Assembly: GCA_963281155.1 (NCBI GenBank)
Contig: CAUJLY010000006.1
Location: forward strand, 868,001-932,000
Origin: Rhabditophanes sp. KR3021
Taxonomy: Eukaryota > Nematoda > Chromadorea > Rhabditida > Alloionematidae
Direction: 5' to 3'
Length of the DNA: 64,000 nt
The notes under the pieces are model-generated. The model was given only the letters and a program-made list of their open reading frames with translations. It ran no database searches and was not told where the DNA came from. The translations under genes and the position numbers were made by a program. Each line of letters starts with the position of its first letter. Positions within the stretch are counted from its first letter, which is position 1. Below are positions 44,342 to 54,827 of the stretch, one piece after another.

Positions 44342-45379
44342 ATGAACGACACATTATATTTTATTGTCTTATATGTAGAAGGCATTTTAGGAATATCCTT
44401 AAATCTATTTGTCTTTTTCATACTCAAATTCAAGCCACCTAAGAATCAAAACCAATTTCTTGGAATAACTCGCTACTCACGTTTATTAGATGCATATTTT
44501 TCATTTGCAATTTCTTTTTTAATCACTCCTCAATTTATTTATCCCAATTATTCGATTAGTGTAAATGGAATTATTGCTTTTTTAAGAAGCGATAAGATAA
44601 ATTGTTATATGATGAATTTTACACTATTATTCGTGCATTATTGGCTATTTGTTTCCTTTTATAATATTTTGTGTCGGTTTAATGTTTTCATAAGAAAAGA
44701 ACAAAATATTTTTTACGCAAGTCGCTTAGAAAAAGTGTTCTTTGCTTTTATATATTTAATTATCCCTCTACTTACAATATCAACAACTGAGCAGTGGCTT
44801 GTATCTCCTGAAGAAAATAAAATAGCATATGAAAAAGTAAGAATATTTTATAATGCTGTATAATCGAATGTATTTTTATAGATTTATAAAGCTCTTCCTC
44901 AATTAGCAGAACGCAAAACATTACTAATAAATTTGTACTTAGCGTTTCCTTCATTTTTACTTGGAATTACAGTAATTAATTGGGGCACAGAAATGATTGG
45001 TCTTTTGATAGTAGTATTTTATTACTATGCAAAAGTTGAAAAAGAATTACGATCCTTGGCTAAAAACACCCAACCTAAAACGAGACGGGTCCTTCTAGAA
45101 AATATAACGGAAATGAGAGTCTCTTTGGTAGTTCCATTAGTTTTCCTTGTTCCGACTGGACTTACTATATTAATAGCAGGATTACTGACCCTAGTTTCAC
45201 AAGACTTAACAATCAAAGTTTGGATAACATCATGGAGTCTTATTTATTGCCAAATCTACTTTGTACTAAGACCAATAATGGTGATTTTCCAAACTTACAG
45301 GGACAAATTTCAAAGAAAACAGCATCATTATTGGATTCGACATTTAATATGTCTAAATGACTCACAAATGCCAAATTAG
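44342..45379 (+). CDS. Chemoreceptor, SRH/STR-like (7TM)
   Basis: A seven-helix receptor in two exons. Exon 1 ends NKIAYEK; a GTAAGA..TTATAG intron (about 44837-44880) leads to IYKALPQLAERKTLLINLYL and the remaining helices. The intron sits in extracellular loop 2, as in the gene at 20302-21360, and the order of the KVEKELRSLAKN loop and LRPIMVIFQTYR in TM7 fits SRH/STR-type receptors. Intact; ends at 45379, only 240 bp before the next receptor on the same strand. Confidence 0.8.
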
Positions 45380-45618
45380 AACTGAATTCATAATAGCAAA
45401 TTAATTATTTAACCTATCATCTGCTGGACATTTTTCACAATAACACAATTGTTCTATGCATTTGTATGATGTTTAAGGTAAATATGTTTTCATTTATTTT
45501 AATAAAAGTGCTTCTACGAAAGGTTAAAAAAAACATGATGAACAACTTTATTTTGAAGAACTTTTCTTCACTTTAACAAATTTATACTTCCGGTTTATTG
45601 CCAAAACTTCATCTATTA

Positions 45619-46712
45619 ATGAAAGTGCTTCAAATTAATTTTTTACCTAGTCTGATTGAAGATGAGTATTCCTGCTCTCAAATGACATTCAAAGAATGGA
45701 AAGGTGAAGGGCAATCAAACATTGTCTTAGGAATAATTTACATTACAATGGGTGTCTTTTTCATAACTTTGTACTTACCAATTCTAGTAACTTTGTACAA
45801 GAAAAATTTATTGAAACATTCATGCTATTGTCTAATTTTCTATCTTATAATTGTTGATTGCATGACTTTATTTATTAATGCAATTATAACGGGGTATTTA
45901 GTTATTCGAGGAGATGTTTATTGTACACATAGGATCTTAATTTATGTCTGTGGGATGATCTCTCTGTTTGGTTGGTGTTTGGCTTGTTTTTTATGTCTTA
46001 TATTAGCTTTAAACCGATGCTTTGATCTTTATGATAAAAATTGGGCAAATTATTTGTTTGAAGGAAAAAAAGTTTGGGTGTGGGTCTGCTTTTCTACGCT
46101 ATACAGTCTCTTCATGGGGTTATTTACTCCGCCGCAAATCTTTTCTGTGAACGGAGCATGGTTCTTCAATCCCTATCATTCGATAAACAAAATAAAGGTT
46201 GAAAAAAAGTACGTCAATTGGCCACATACTGTAAATAACATTATGGCAGTCATTGGTTTGCCTACGCTTTATGGAATTTTCATTGTAATGTTGTTTTATA
46301 AGTACAAGAAAAAGCAAAAATCATTTAATTTGTCGCCTTCTCAGCGATCTTTACTAATTCAGACTGTCATAATATGTGGGTAAGTTCTTAATTATTTGTA
46401 CATATTAATTTATATTACCTTAGTACGTCATTAGTAGCAGCTAGTGTGTATGTACTGATGAATTTTTCCAGTTTAAATTCTTACTTAGAAATATTTGCAG
46501 AAGTTACTTGGATTCTAAGTCATTCAAGTGGCTCAGTTACCTTAATATTTTTTAACAAAACTATTCGAAACCATATCTTTGAATACTATACACCTACATT
46601 TTTAAAGAAAGGTGTCCATAAAAATAATTTTATCACTTCCGTTACGATAGTTAAACCAAAATTGCATAGAATATATCCCAATAATGTTATAAAACAAACT
46701 CCATTTACATAA
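45619..46712 (+). CDS. Chemoreceptor, SRT class (7TM)
   Basis: SRT receptor with the class hallmark DEYSCSQMTFKEWKGEG before TM1, LFGWCLACFLCLILALNRCF in TM3 and GLFTPPQIFSVNGAWFFNPY. The first ATG of the frame is at 45619. One intron (GTAAGT..CCTTAG, about 46380-46425) joins ICG to TSLVAASVYVLMNFSS; TM7 ends SGSVTLIFFNKTIRNHI and the tail runs to 46712. About 360 residues and intact. A second SRT gene is at 8270-9422, in the opposite orientation and with more introns, so this copy has probably lost some. Confidence 0.9.
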
Positions 46713-46879
46713 AACAATAAACCGCTTATAATATTTAATTTATGCATTAAAGAGCTTATGATAATTTATGAAAGCAACTCTATTCTTAAAAGGTTATTAA
46801 AATGTAGTATGACATTGTATCTTCGTTTATCTTTCCAAATAAACAAAAAATGGAAACATTGTGCTAATTAGAAAGAGAT

Positions 46880-47812
46880 TTAAGTTGTAACTATAAATTT
46901 TGTATTATTTCTTGTTTGTGGATTAGTTTCAGATTGAACAACATTCTTCTTAAAGTAAAATTTGATAAACCGAGTTCTTAAATTTTTGTTAGTTATCAGG
47001 TGAAGATAAAAGTCCAGAAAGCAAGCAAGGTCAGTTATCCACATAGATTGCAACAGTGCGAAAGTAACCATATCTGTTAAGCTGAAGAAGGTTCCTATTA
47101 TTCGGACAATTATATAAATTTGAAGTAGAAGGAGGGACAAAAAGGATGCAACACAATGTAGTACCATGATATTCTCAAATCGGCCTATTTTTCGACCATT
47201 CATGTGTGTTTTCTTTATTTTGATTATATTTAACATGTTAAATATCAGTGACGCAACCATCAAACCACCATAATACAAGACTGAATAACAAAATTGATAG
47301 TAAGTGACGGAAGGGGAATAAAAGAAGATGGATACAATATCTTCATACTTAACATAATGTGATGGATAGAATAACAAACCACAACCAAGAGCAAACGAAA
47401 TCAAAACATGTCCAATTATTATTCTTTTTACATTTGTTTGAGAAAACCATTTCTTGTATATCAAGGGCTTATGAAGTGCCACAAACATATTGAAAGAGGT
47501 AATAGCTGCAGACTGAAACATCAAACAGTAACTGATTAAAGAAGTCATGTATGCAATTGAGGCAATGTAGTCGCGTTGTGTAAAGAAATCTGACAAGTCA
47601 AAGTAGAAGTTTATTTTTGAGAAAAATAAAGTTGATATTTGGTAAAGGAGGGCTCCGTATGTTTTGAGCAGCATAAAGGCATAATATTCGTTTGAAATTA
47701 TGCGCTCATCTTTATAAATGCTCACAGTCATGAAGATGGCAAATAAAATCATTAGAACAGATGAAGGTAAAGCATAGCCGATTTGAATGTATTGAAATGT
47801 GGACATATACAT
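46880..47812 (-). CDS. Chemoreceptor, SRV/SRG-like (7TM)
   Basis: Intronless 310-residue receptor. It has YALPSSVLMILFAIFMTVSI in TM1 (the Y.(I/L)PS motif of the SRV/SRG superfamily), a TM3 end SFNMFVALHKPLIYKKWF, and WITDLACFLDFYLHLITNKN in TM7. It is convergent with the SRT gene to its left, with only 167 bp between the stops. Intact; the start ATG is at 47812 (an alternative ATG is two codons in). Confidence 0.8.
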   Translation of the reverse strand: MYMSTFQYIQIGYALPSSVLMILFAIFMTVSIYKDERIISNEYYAFMLLKTYGALLYQISTLFFSKINFYFDLSDFFTQRDYIASIAYMTSLISYCLMFQSAAITSFNMFVALHKPLIYKKWFSQTNVKRIIIGHVLISFALGCGLLFYPSHYVKYEDIVSIFFYSPSVTYYQFCYSVLYYGGLMVASLIFNMLNIIKIKKTHMNGRKIGRFENIMVLHCVASFLSLLLLQIYIIVRIIGTFFSLTDMVTFALLQSMWITDLACFLDFYLHLITNKNLRTRFIKFYFKKNVVQSETNPQTRNNTKFIVTT

Positions 47813-48476
47813 CTTGAAAATACGATATTTAAAGTAAATGACACCAATAAATTTTTAACTTTATAAAACTTCATTTGTTAGGGCACGTATCAATCATTTG
47901 TACGTGCAAATAAGTAAATGTAAGTTACGGCTTCTTTGTTTGCATGAATTACGCAACCAGTATATACTTAATTCATATTTTGTATGTGCAAGTGCCTGGA
48001 TATATGCACATTCTTTAATTAGAATTCTTCGTTTGGTAGCTTTTCTTAGAAATTACTTTCATAGGTGCAAATAAGTATTTGTTTGAAATAACTCACAATG
48101 GTCCTCCATATATGAATATTACATATTATACTTATTCATATTGGATTTAATTACAATCGCCAATGACACTTGGAATAAATACACGGAATAATATTGTAGA
48201 TACAAAAGGTTATCCTTTATCTCACTCTAGTACGATCATCGATGACATCAGGAGTAAGCATCAAATGATAGTAATACTTAATAACACTACAATTTTGTCA
48301 TTATTAAAAATGACTTTAAAAAGATTCTTCGTGCCAAACTAATTATTAATTATATGCATAAAGTTGTATGGAATTTATTTATTTAAACGCCTCAGTAATT
48401 GCTTTTTTAACATTATTCTATTGATGTTATGTACAGTTAAAAATGTATAATGAAGCATAAAAAAGTATTTGACATC
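47813..48476. other. Intergenic; no supported gene
   Basis: AT-rich. A 59-codon plus-strand frame near 48162-48341 has no features. Confidence 0.3.
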
Positions 48477-48530
48477 TCCCATGTGGTCTAGTGGTTAGGA
48501 TTCGTGGCTTTCACCCACGCGAAATGGGAA
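48477..48530 (+). pseudogene. tRNA-Glu (TTC) lacking the T arm
   Basis: Matches the tRNA-Glu copies at 27903 and 38167 through the anticodon arm (CGTGG CTTTCAC CCACG) and the 3' acceptor strand ATGGGAA. About 18-20 nt covering the whole T arm are missing. The B-box promoter is lost, so transcription is unlikely. Confidence 0.85.
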
Positions 48531-48609
48531 TATTCTTTGTTAGAATGAACTTAGTAACAAATCTGGTTTGAATAAAAGGAAGGATAAATTTTAGATATTG
48601 TTATCAACG

Positions 48610-48681
48610 GCGTCCGTGGTGTAATGGTCAGCATGCGCGCCTTCCAAGCACGCGATAGGGGTTCGATTCCCCTCGGACGCA
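48610..48681 (+). tRNA. tRNA-Gly (TCC), copy C
   Basis: Identical in the mature region to the copies at 28110 and 38374, again with the C-A anticodon-stem mismatch. Together with the damaged tRNA-Glu it forms a third Glu-Gly cassette; the flanks differ from the other two. Confidence 0.93.
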
Positions 48682-49304
48682 TATATTTTTATAATTTTAA
48701 CTTATATACAATACTTAGAATAACTTATTTCTAATCTTCCTTTTAATTGGTACTTTCTCATAATAATTAAGTGTGCCATGTAACAAGAATTAATTTTGAT
48801 CCAATTTTCTGAGAAAAGGCATAATCTAACAGAATGAGCATGGCATATACAAATTGTATATTCGTTATGTAAATTTTGTTAGTACTTTTATATTTATACA
48901 TTGTGATTTACTACATTATGCGTCTATTATTTTGATCTTATCTGATTAAATAAACTCTCCTTCCTTTATTCGTGTAATCAGGCCTAGAGACCAGTCGCTT
49001 TACTTTTTTGCTATACTAAATAAAGTATATAACTTAAATATTGCACATCACACATTTGTTTTCGTTACCCTGAAGTCCCAACTAGAAAAATATACTTGGT
49101 TTGGAACTTAGACACGACAATGTCAAATAAACAACTGTGGCATTTGTTTTTAAAGTAATTTAATATTATTCTTATCAACTATTATCATTTCATACTTGGG
49201 TAATGCAATTTCGATTCCCTTTTAAATGCTAATACATTTTATTTACGCTTATTTGCTTCAGAAAAAGTACCATTGTGCATAATATCTATATTAATCTTCG
49301 AAAA
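48682..49304. other. Intergenic, upstream of Skp1-like gene
   Basis: AT-rich; no supported gene. Confidence 0.3.
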
Positions 49305-49888
49305 ATGTCAGCCAGATCAATTCCAGTACTCACAACAGATAACAATGAATTGGATCTTCCTATGTGTGTCGTTGAACGTTCAGGTGCTTTAATTCAAATG
49401 ATAAATGGTAAGTTGATAAGATAGATACATAATCATATTTTTAGACCTCGGTATTGAATTGGATTCTACCGAACAAATTGAAAGAATCCCCCTACAATGT
49501 GGAACTCAAGGTTTACAAAAAATTATCGAAATTTGTCAATTTTATGAAGACAATCCCGAGCCAGAGAAAAGCGACACAGTGGATGCTAAAGACGTTTATC
49601 AACAAAAGATGGACGAATATATCACACAATTCCATGTAGACGTTAAAGATTATAATTGGATACTTATCTTGGCAGCCGACTATCTCGAAATCAAGTTTAT
49701 CTTCGACATCCTTTGTAAACACGTTAGTGAAACCATGAGAGGCAAAACCGTTCAACAACTTCGTGAAATGTACGATATTGAAAATGATTTTTCAAAGGAA
49801 GAAATTGAATATGTAAGTTAAATGCAATTTCATTAATTTATTAGGACAAATTTAGCTTGAAAATGCAAACAAATGGGCTGACGCTTAA
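49305..49888 (+). CDS. Skp1-like SCF ubiquitin-ligase subunit
   Basis: Skp1-related protein, the adaptor linking Cullin-1 to F-box proteins. Exons 49305-49407, 49445-49812 and 49856-49888; introns 37 and 43 bp. The N-terminal POZ fold is present, with PLQCGTQGLQKIIEICQFYE near its end. The conserved segment ILAADYLEIKFIFDILCKHV is followed by RGKTVQQLREMYDIENDFSK and the C-terminal EEIEYLENANKWADA helix; choosing the second AG of the last acceptor pair gives this conserved end in place of a diverged one. About 168 residues, with a divergent N-terminus, like the expanded SKR genes of nematodes. Intact. Confidence 0.9.
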
Positions 49889-50137
49889 GAAATAGAGCTG
49901 TACGTTTTTAATTAATTTTAATTGATCTTTGATTCTGGATGATTGGTTCTAGAATTTATTAACTCATCTAATTGTTTTTAGTATTAATATATTCAATGCT
50001 TAACTATTATTCATTCAATTCGACATGAAATAAGCTGTTTTTACATATCTCATAATGTATTTGTTAAATTAAATAAAACAAGATTGCATTAATTTTTTAA
50101 ATAATTTCGAGACACTCTTTGAACGATCAAAACTTTA

Positions 50138-50596
50138 TTAATTGGGATTATTTTTTTCATATAAACTCCAGTCTTTCATATTGGCAACATTGATGCATAA
50201 TAATTTGCCGGACGGTTCCTGATTAACTAAGAGATTGCTAAATCCTTCTTTGTTTTTATGACAACAACAGCTTGTCTCATTTGAATGTTTTCCAATCAAA
50301 ACTTTCTCCGTTGATTTATCAAGATTTATCTTTTGATTAATTGGTTTATTATTAATATCAGCCATTTCAATTGTTGTAAATGAATTTCGACAATTTGTAA
50401 TTAGAACTCTTAAACTGTTAGGGTATTGAAATGTTTTGTTCATTAGACAATTTATCTTTAAAAATTGTAAATTCTTAAGCACCAAAAAAAATTCATTGTC
50501 AAAGTGTTTTAAATAAACTGATGATGTTTCTAAAATTTTGAGCTTATACACATACAATAACTCTCTTAACAAGCTATCATTATTATTGCCAACCAT
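50138..50596 (-). CDS. Leucine-rich protein, hypothetical
   Basis: The first ATG (50596) gives about 152 residues. The first half has spaced leucines as in LRR or F-box-associated regions (SLLRELLYVYKLKILETSSV, LKNLQFLKINCLMN, SLRVLITNC). The second half is polar with a CCC triplet. No F-box is visible. It may be the 3' part of an F-box/LRR-type gene whose first exon I cannot find; the position next to the Skp1-like gene is suggestive only. Confidence 0.4.
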   Translation of the reverse strand: MVGNNNDSLLRELLYVYKLKILETSSVYLKHFDNEFFLVLKNLQFLKINCLMNKTFQYPNSLRVLITNCRNSFTTIEMADINNKPINQKINLDKSTEKVLIGKHSNETSCCCHKNKEGFSNLLVNQEPSGKLLCINVANMKDWSLYEKNNPN

Positions 50597-50779
50597 AACG
50601 CCATTCCACACCTTCCCCAAAATAACCTTTGTATGCCTCTAGAATTCTAAAACCATGTTATAAATATTCTGTAAAATTGTAACTAATTATAGGTCTCCTT
50701 ATACGTAAAGATATTACACTTATTGGAGTCAAATCGTAGATAAACTCAATACAGTAAAAATAAGTATGCAATTATTCAA

Positions 50780-51840
50780 ATTAATAAAATATAGACAATC
50801 AAATTAACATTTTTCTATGATTCTTAAGAATATAATAAATATTAAAAAGTTCAGTTTTGCATTGACGTTCTAAGTTTCAGTATCTGATTAAGTAACGAAG
50901 ATAATTTAAGCTAAGTCCTCCATTTGCACGATTGTTCCAAGTACTCCATCCACCTCCTAGTGGTCCGTTGAAACTGTATTGGCGAACAAAGCGTTCATGA
51001 TTGGCGGCATGAATAATGCTCAAAGCAAAGATGAAGATAAGCAGGGACAATAAGAAGGATTTCATTTTTTGGATAAACTTTTTAATTTGGAGCTTATTTT
51101 ATATTAAAATTTAATTCTTCATTTTTTTAAATAAAGTACGACCGCCTGATTTCATCACTTGTAGGTATAATGATTTTTTTAATATTTACCGTTTGCACTA
51201 CTATTATTTCAACGACAAATTAATTACAATCCATCCCATGGTTGTTTAATAAACATTTTTAAGATATGTAAACTTTTTTGTAAATGATGTAATGATTGGG
51301 AATAAGGAAGTTTTTAATTTAATCAATGGCTTTAAAAAATATCCGGAAGAGCTAATTTATGTTTGCATGACTATTGCACCTTATTGTCACAAATTTGATC
51401 AAAATAATAAATGTTTAGGTGGTTGTTGTTATTTCAAGATTTGTACTATTAATTCGACATTAAGTTTATTTTTCAATTTATTACTATACTTTCTTAAAAT
51501 ATATTGATATATCCTTTAATCACAGATTTGGTCTAATAAAGCTTGATTTTGTTCATCTACATATTAACTTATAAATCAAAAATTAATTAGTCATGTCAGA
51601 AATAGTCAATTCAAACACGTTATTTATGCATGATATCATGTGTTAACAAAGTGTAAAACAACGTGGGTTGTCATTATTGTTACAAACTAATTTTTTAATT
51701 CAATTAGACATTCACATTTATGAAATATCTTAAAGGTATTGCGTCATTTCCAATCATTTATTCTTAGCAGAACAGAGTTGTAACAGATTTGAACATTTTT
51801 TAAATGATCATTGGTTCGGACAGAAGGTGTATTATGATAT
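50780..51840. repeat. Tandem duplication, unit 1
   Basis: Similar over most of its length to 53330-54445, in the same orientation: the peptide gene, its upstream region, and a distal part containing ATATCATGTGTTAA and ATTGCGTCATT-type blocks in the same order. The coding part is about 95% identical and the flanks are more diverged. Confidence 0.85.
50877..51065 (-). CDS. Secreted peptide precursor, paralogue 1
   Basis: A 62-residue precursor. The signal peptide MKSFLLSLLIFIFALSIIHA is followed by ANHERFVRQY, a Gly/Trp/Asn-rich core (SFNGPLGGGWSTWNNRANGG) and a variable end (LSLNYLRYLIRY). No cysteine. Gly-rich aromatic peptides of this size in nematodes include antimicrobial NLP/CNC-type peptides; the resemblance is in composition and not in sequence. 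The near-identical copy at 53436-53624 confirms that it is coding. Confidence 0.75.
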   Translation of the reverse strand: MKSFLLSLLIFIFALSIIHAANHERFVRQYSFNGPLGGGWSTWNNRANGGLSLNYLRYLIRY

Positions 51841-52615
51841 CAAATTAATGCAATGATCACAGTACACTATATCTTTCTAAGGTAATAATATAAATATTTG
51901 AATGTTTATTGGTGTTGATTTTACTTATTAAGATTATTTTGGTGCTATCTTGAACAATTTGCATGTTTGACACCTTTGTTAATTACAGGATTGCACAAGG
52001 TACTAAGATAAGTAGAATATGAAATGGATATTACAAAGAATAAAAGTGAGCTGTTCAATTTTTGTAATAAAATTGGCAATAGCTTCCATAGAAAGTAAAA
52101 TTAATGAAAAGAGAATCCACTTAATGAATAATTTTATTAATATTAGCAAACAACTTCATATGCTTGAGTATACAAAAAGTCTAAGTCAGTCCTTGAAATG
52201 TATTTTTATTCACCGTCACTCGTATTTTTTACACAAAATTTAAACTTATCAATTCGTTTGTAATAACTACATATGCAAGGTATCAACTAATTCATCTAAT
52301 GTATTACTTGATTCATTTATTTCATTTGATGTATTATTTGTTTCATCTCTTGAACCATTTGATGAAATACTACTTGATGCCTACAATGAACAGCATACAA
52401 TTTGTAATATACAAAGCGATCTTGGTAAGTTGAATTTTTTAAACTTTAAACAGTTCAGGTATAAATTGTAAGTTTTGTAAATGACATAATGCAATATGTA
52501 TCATATTTACTGTATTTATATGACAACTGAAATTCTCTTAATGATGGATAAGCATTTGATAGGTGCTGCCCAATATTAGGTAAAGAATACTCTGTATAAT
52601 TGAAAATTGAAGTTT
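51066..52615. other. Intergenic; rest of tandem unit 1
   Basis: A plus-strand frame at 51292-51507 has several cysteines, but the matching part of unit 2 does not keep it open, so it is probably not coding. The rest is AT-rich; the short frame at 52019-52243 is unsupported. Confidence 0.35.
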
Positions 52616-53175
52616 TCAAACTTTTTGAAAACCAAAGACCATTTGTTCAACTACTTTAATACGACTGGCTCCATAGTATTTGTGGCTTATATCCTCTTTA
52701 TAGAAATTTGCTTCGAGTGTGAGGCGTATTAAGTTTTCCAAAAAAAATTTCTTTGCAGTGAAGTTGTATTTTGCCCAAGGTCCTATATAATTCTTCTTTT
52801 CTTGATTTTCGAAATAGATCGTTAACTAATTTTGAAAGTTTGTCGAATTGCTGTATTTTACTAAAAGATTGAAAATTTCATGAAGCCAATCCTTAGGTTT
52901 ATTATCATAAAACAGGTCCAATTCAGATATACCCTCAATATTGACTTTAAATAAACTAGAAAATAACCTTTTTGCATCTCCATAAAATTCTGTAGGTTGC
53001 TGATTACGAAATATGCTTCATTAAAAATAGATAAATCTGCTTGATTTATCAAATTGAAAAACTTGACATTTACTTTACCTAAAGTCTTTAATGTGTATAA
53101 ACTTTTAATTGGGGCTTTTGAAATATGCGAACTTTTAAAATCAATCTCCATGCGGTTCTTATTAAATGCATTCAT
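52616..53175 (-). pseudogene. Broken gene, about 190 codons, family unknown
   Basis: ATG at 53175 opens MNAFNKNRMEIDFKSSHISK. The frame shifts by a one-base loss near 53005, after which it reads RNQQPTEFYGDAKRLFSSLF, DLFYDNKPKDWLHEIFNLLV, an in-frame TAG, then YIGPWAKYNFTAKKFFLENL and RIKVVEQMVFGFQKV to a stop at 52616. One shift and one stop in an otherwise continuous frame point to recent loss. The composition resembles C-terminal parts of nematode F-box-associated (FTH-like) proteins, but I would not assign it. Confidence 0.5.
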
Positions 53176-53329
53176 TTTGAGGTAACTTGAATTAATTTAT
53201 AACGTAGACAAAAAGAAGGTGCAATTAATTGTTGATATTTTAAATTGCTCTATATGCGCACATTTAGGACAAAAATGTAAAAACAAAGATTGAATGTTTA
53301 AAAATAACAAATTTTATGAAGAAGTTTAT

Positions 53330-54445
53330 TTATTCAAATGAATAAAATATAGACAATTAAGGATATCATTTTTTCCAAAAAATAAATATTAAGTGATCAG
53401 TTTAGTAAAGAATAGTAGTATTGAAGTTATAAGTTTTAGTATCTCCTTAAGTAGCCAAGTGAATTAAAGGTAAGTCCTCCATTTGCACGATTATTCCAAG
53501 TGCTCCAGCCACCTCCCAATGGTCCGTTGAAGCTGTATTGACGAACAAAGCGTTCGTGATTTGCGGCATGGATAATGCTCAAAGCAAGGATAAAGATAAG
53601 CAGCGACAATAGGAATGATTTCATTATTGATAAACTTCTTAATTTGGAGACTATTAAATATTAAATTTTAAGACGCCCCTTCCCCAAAAGTACAACCTCT
53701 TAATTTCATCACTTGTACATATAATGACTTTTAAAAAATATTTTCAAGGTTGGAAAGCACTTTTTCTAAAAATAGTTATTGTTTACAATAATATTATTTA
53801 CAACGACTAATTAATTAAAATAAGACACAACAAGTGTTGTTTGAAAAACATCTTTCAAGTTTGTAAACCTTCTTCGAAACTGACATTCCTTGTAATAGCC
53901 AAAATTCTTTTGTGCAATATGTTTTGTAAATAGATGTAAGGGTTCTTAATAAAGACATTTTTAATTTAAACAATTGCATTACCCCGTATTCAGGCATTTA
54001 TTTTGTTTATTTTTGCAAGAGTATACATATACATTTCATTATCACCAGTTTTGTATTATTATTTCAAGAATTATGACTTTGATTTTTTGCCCTATGCTTC
54101 ATTCAAATATATTGAAATATCCTCTCAACACAAATTTGATCTAATGAATATTTGATTTTGTGTATGTATCAACCCATCAATAAAGAATAAATTAGTCATG
54201 TTAAAAGCAGTCAATTAAAACACGTTACATATTCAAATATCATGTGTTAATGAGTAGTAGAACACTGCGGGTCGTCATCATTATTACAACAATTGTTTTT
54301 TAATTTTAACTAGATCATTATAATTATGAAATATCTATAAGGTCTTGCGTCATTACCAATCATTTATTCAAAGCAGAACAAAGTTGTAACAAAGATGAAC
54401 ATTTTTTGTGTGATCATTGGTTTGGGCAATGTTTGTATTATGGTG
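53330..54445. repeat. Tandem duplication, unit 2
   Basis: Second copy of 50780-51840, offset about 2.55 kb. The region between the units holds the broken gene at 52616-53175, which has no match in the opposite unit. Confidence 0.85.
53436..53624 (-). CDS. Secreted peptide precursor, paralogue 2
   Basis: A 62-residue precursor identical to the product of 50877-51065 except for one residue in the signal peptide (F to L) and several in the last 12 residues (LTFNSLGYLRRY). Conservation of the Gly/Trp core against change at the end suggests that different parts of the peptide are under different selection. The promoter-proximal 60 bp are also similar between copies. Confidence 0.75.
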   Translation of the reverse strand: MKSFLLSLLIFILALSIIHAANHERFVRQYSFNGPLGGGWSTWNNRANGGLTFNSLGYLRRY

Positions 54446-54827
54446 TCAAATAATACTTTAATAAATCTTTTTTATTAATGATAATTATCAATTTTAATAA
54501 ATATTCACGACCATGCATTATTTTTAAACAAAGTTATTAATTCATCAATAAATAATTTGCTAACTGACACTCATCATCACTAAATAATTTACCAAAAGCT
54601 TTTTGCCATTCTGGACCAATTTTTAAAAGCTTTTTCATGTTGATCGCTTAATTTTTAACAGTCTTGTGGGTGACCAATACATAAACAATTCCCTTAATGC
54701 TAAATAAAGTTACCACATTCAAAGAAGCTTTAAAAGCTAAGATAAACAAACAAACCATCCCCTCCAGTCATTTCCTGTCTCAAAGCCGTAACTTCCTGAT
54801 TCCATTTAAACGACGACCAAAGTCCCA
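53625..54827. other. Intergenic; rest of tandem unit 2
   Basis: No gene is supported. Minus-strand frames near 54530-54690 (KLSDQHEKAFKNW, then KLLKIGPEWQKAFGKLFSDD after a shift) look like an eroded C-terminal exon of a small helical protein. The plus-strand frame 54697-55011 is a shadow of the receptor on the other strand. Confidence 0.35.

Noticed and set aside
51292..51507. Cysteine-containing 71-codon frame
   Set aside because: The equivalent position in the second tandem unit is not open, so coding is not conserved.
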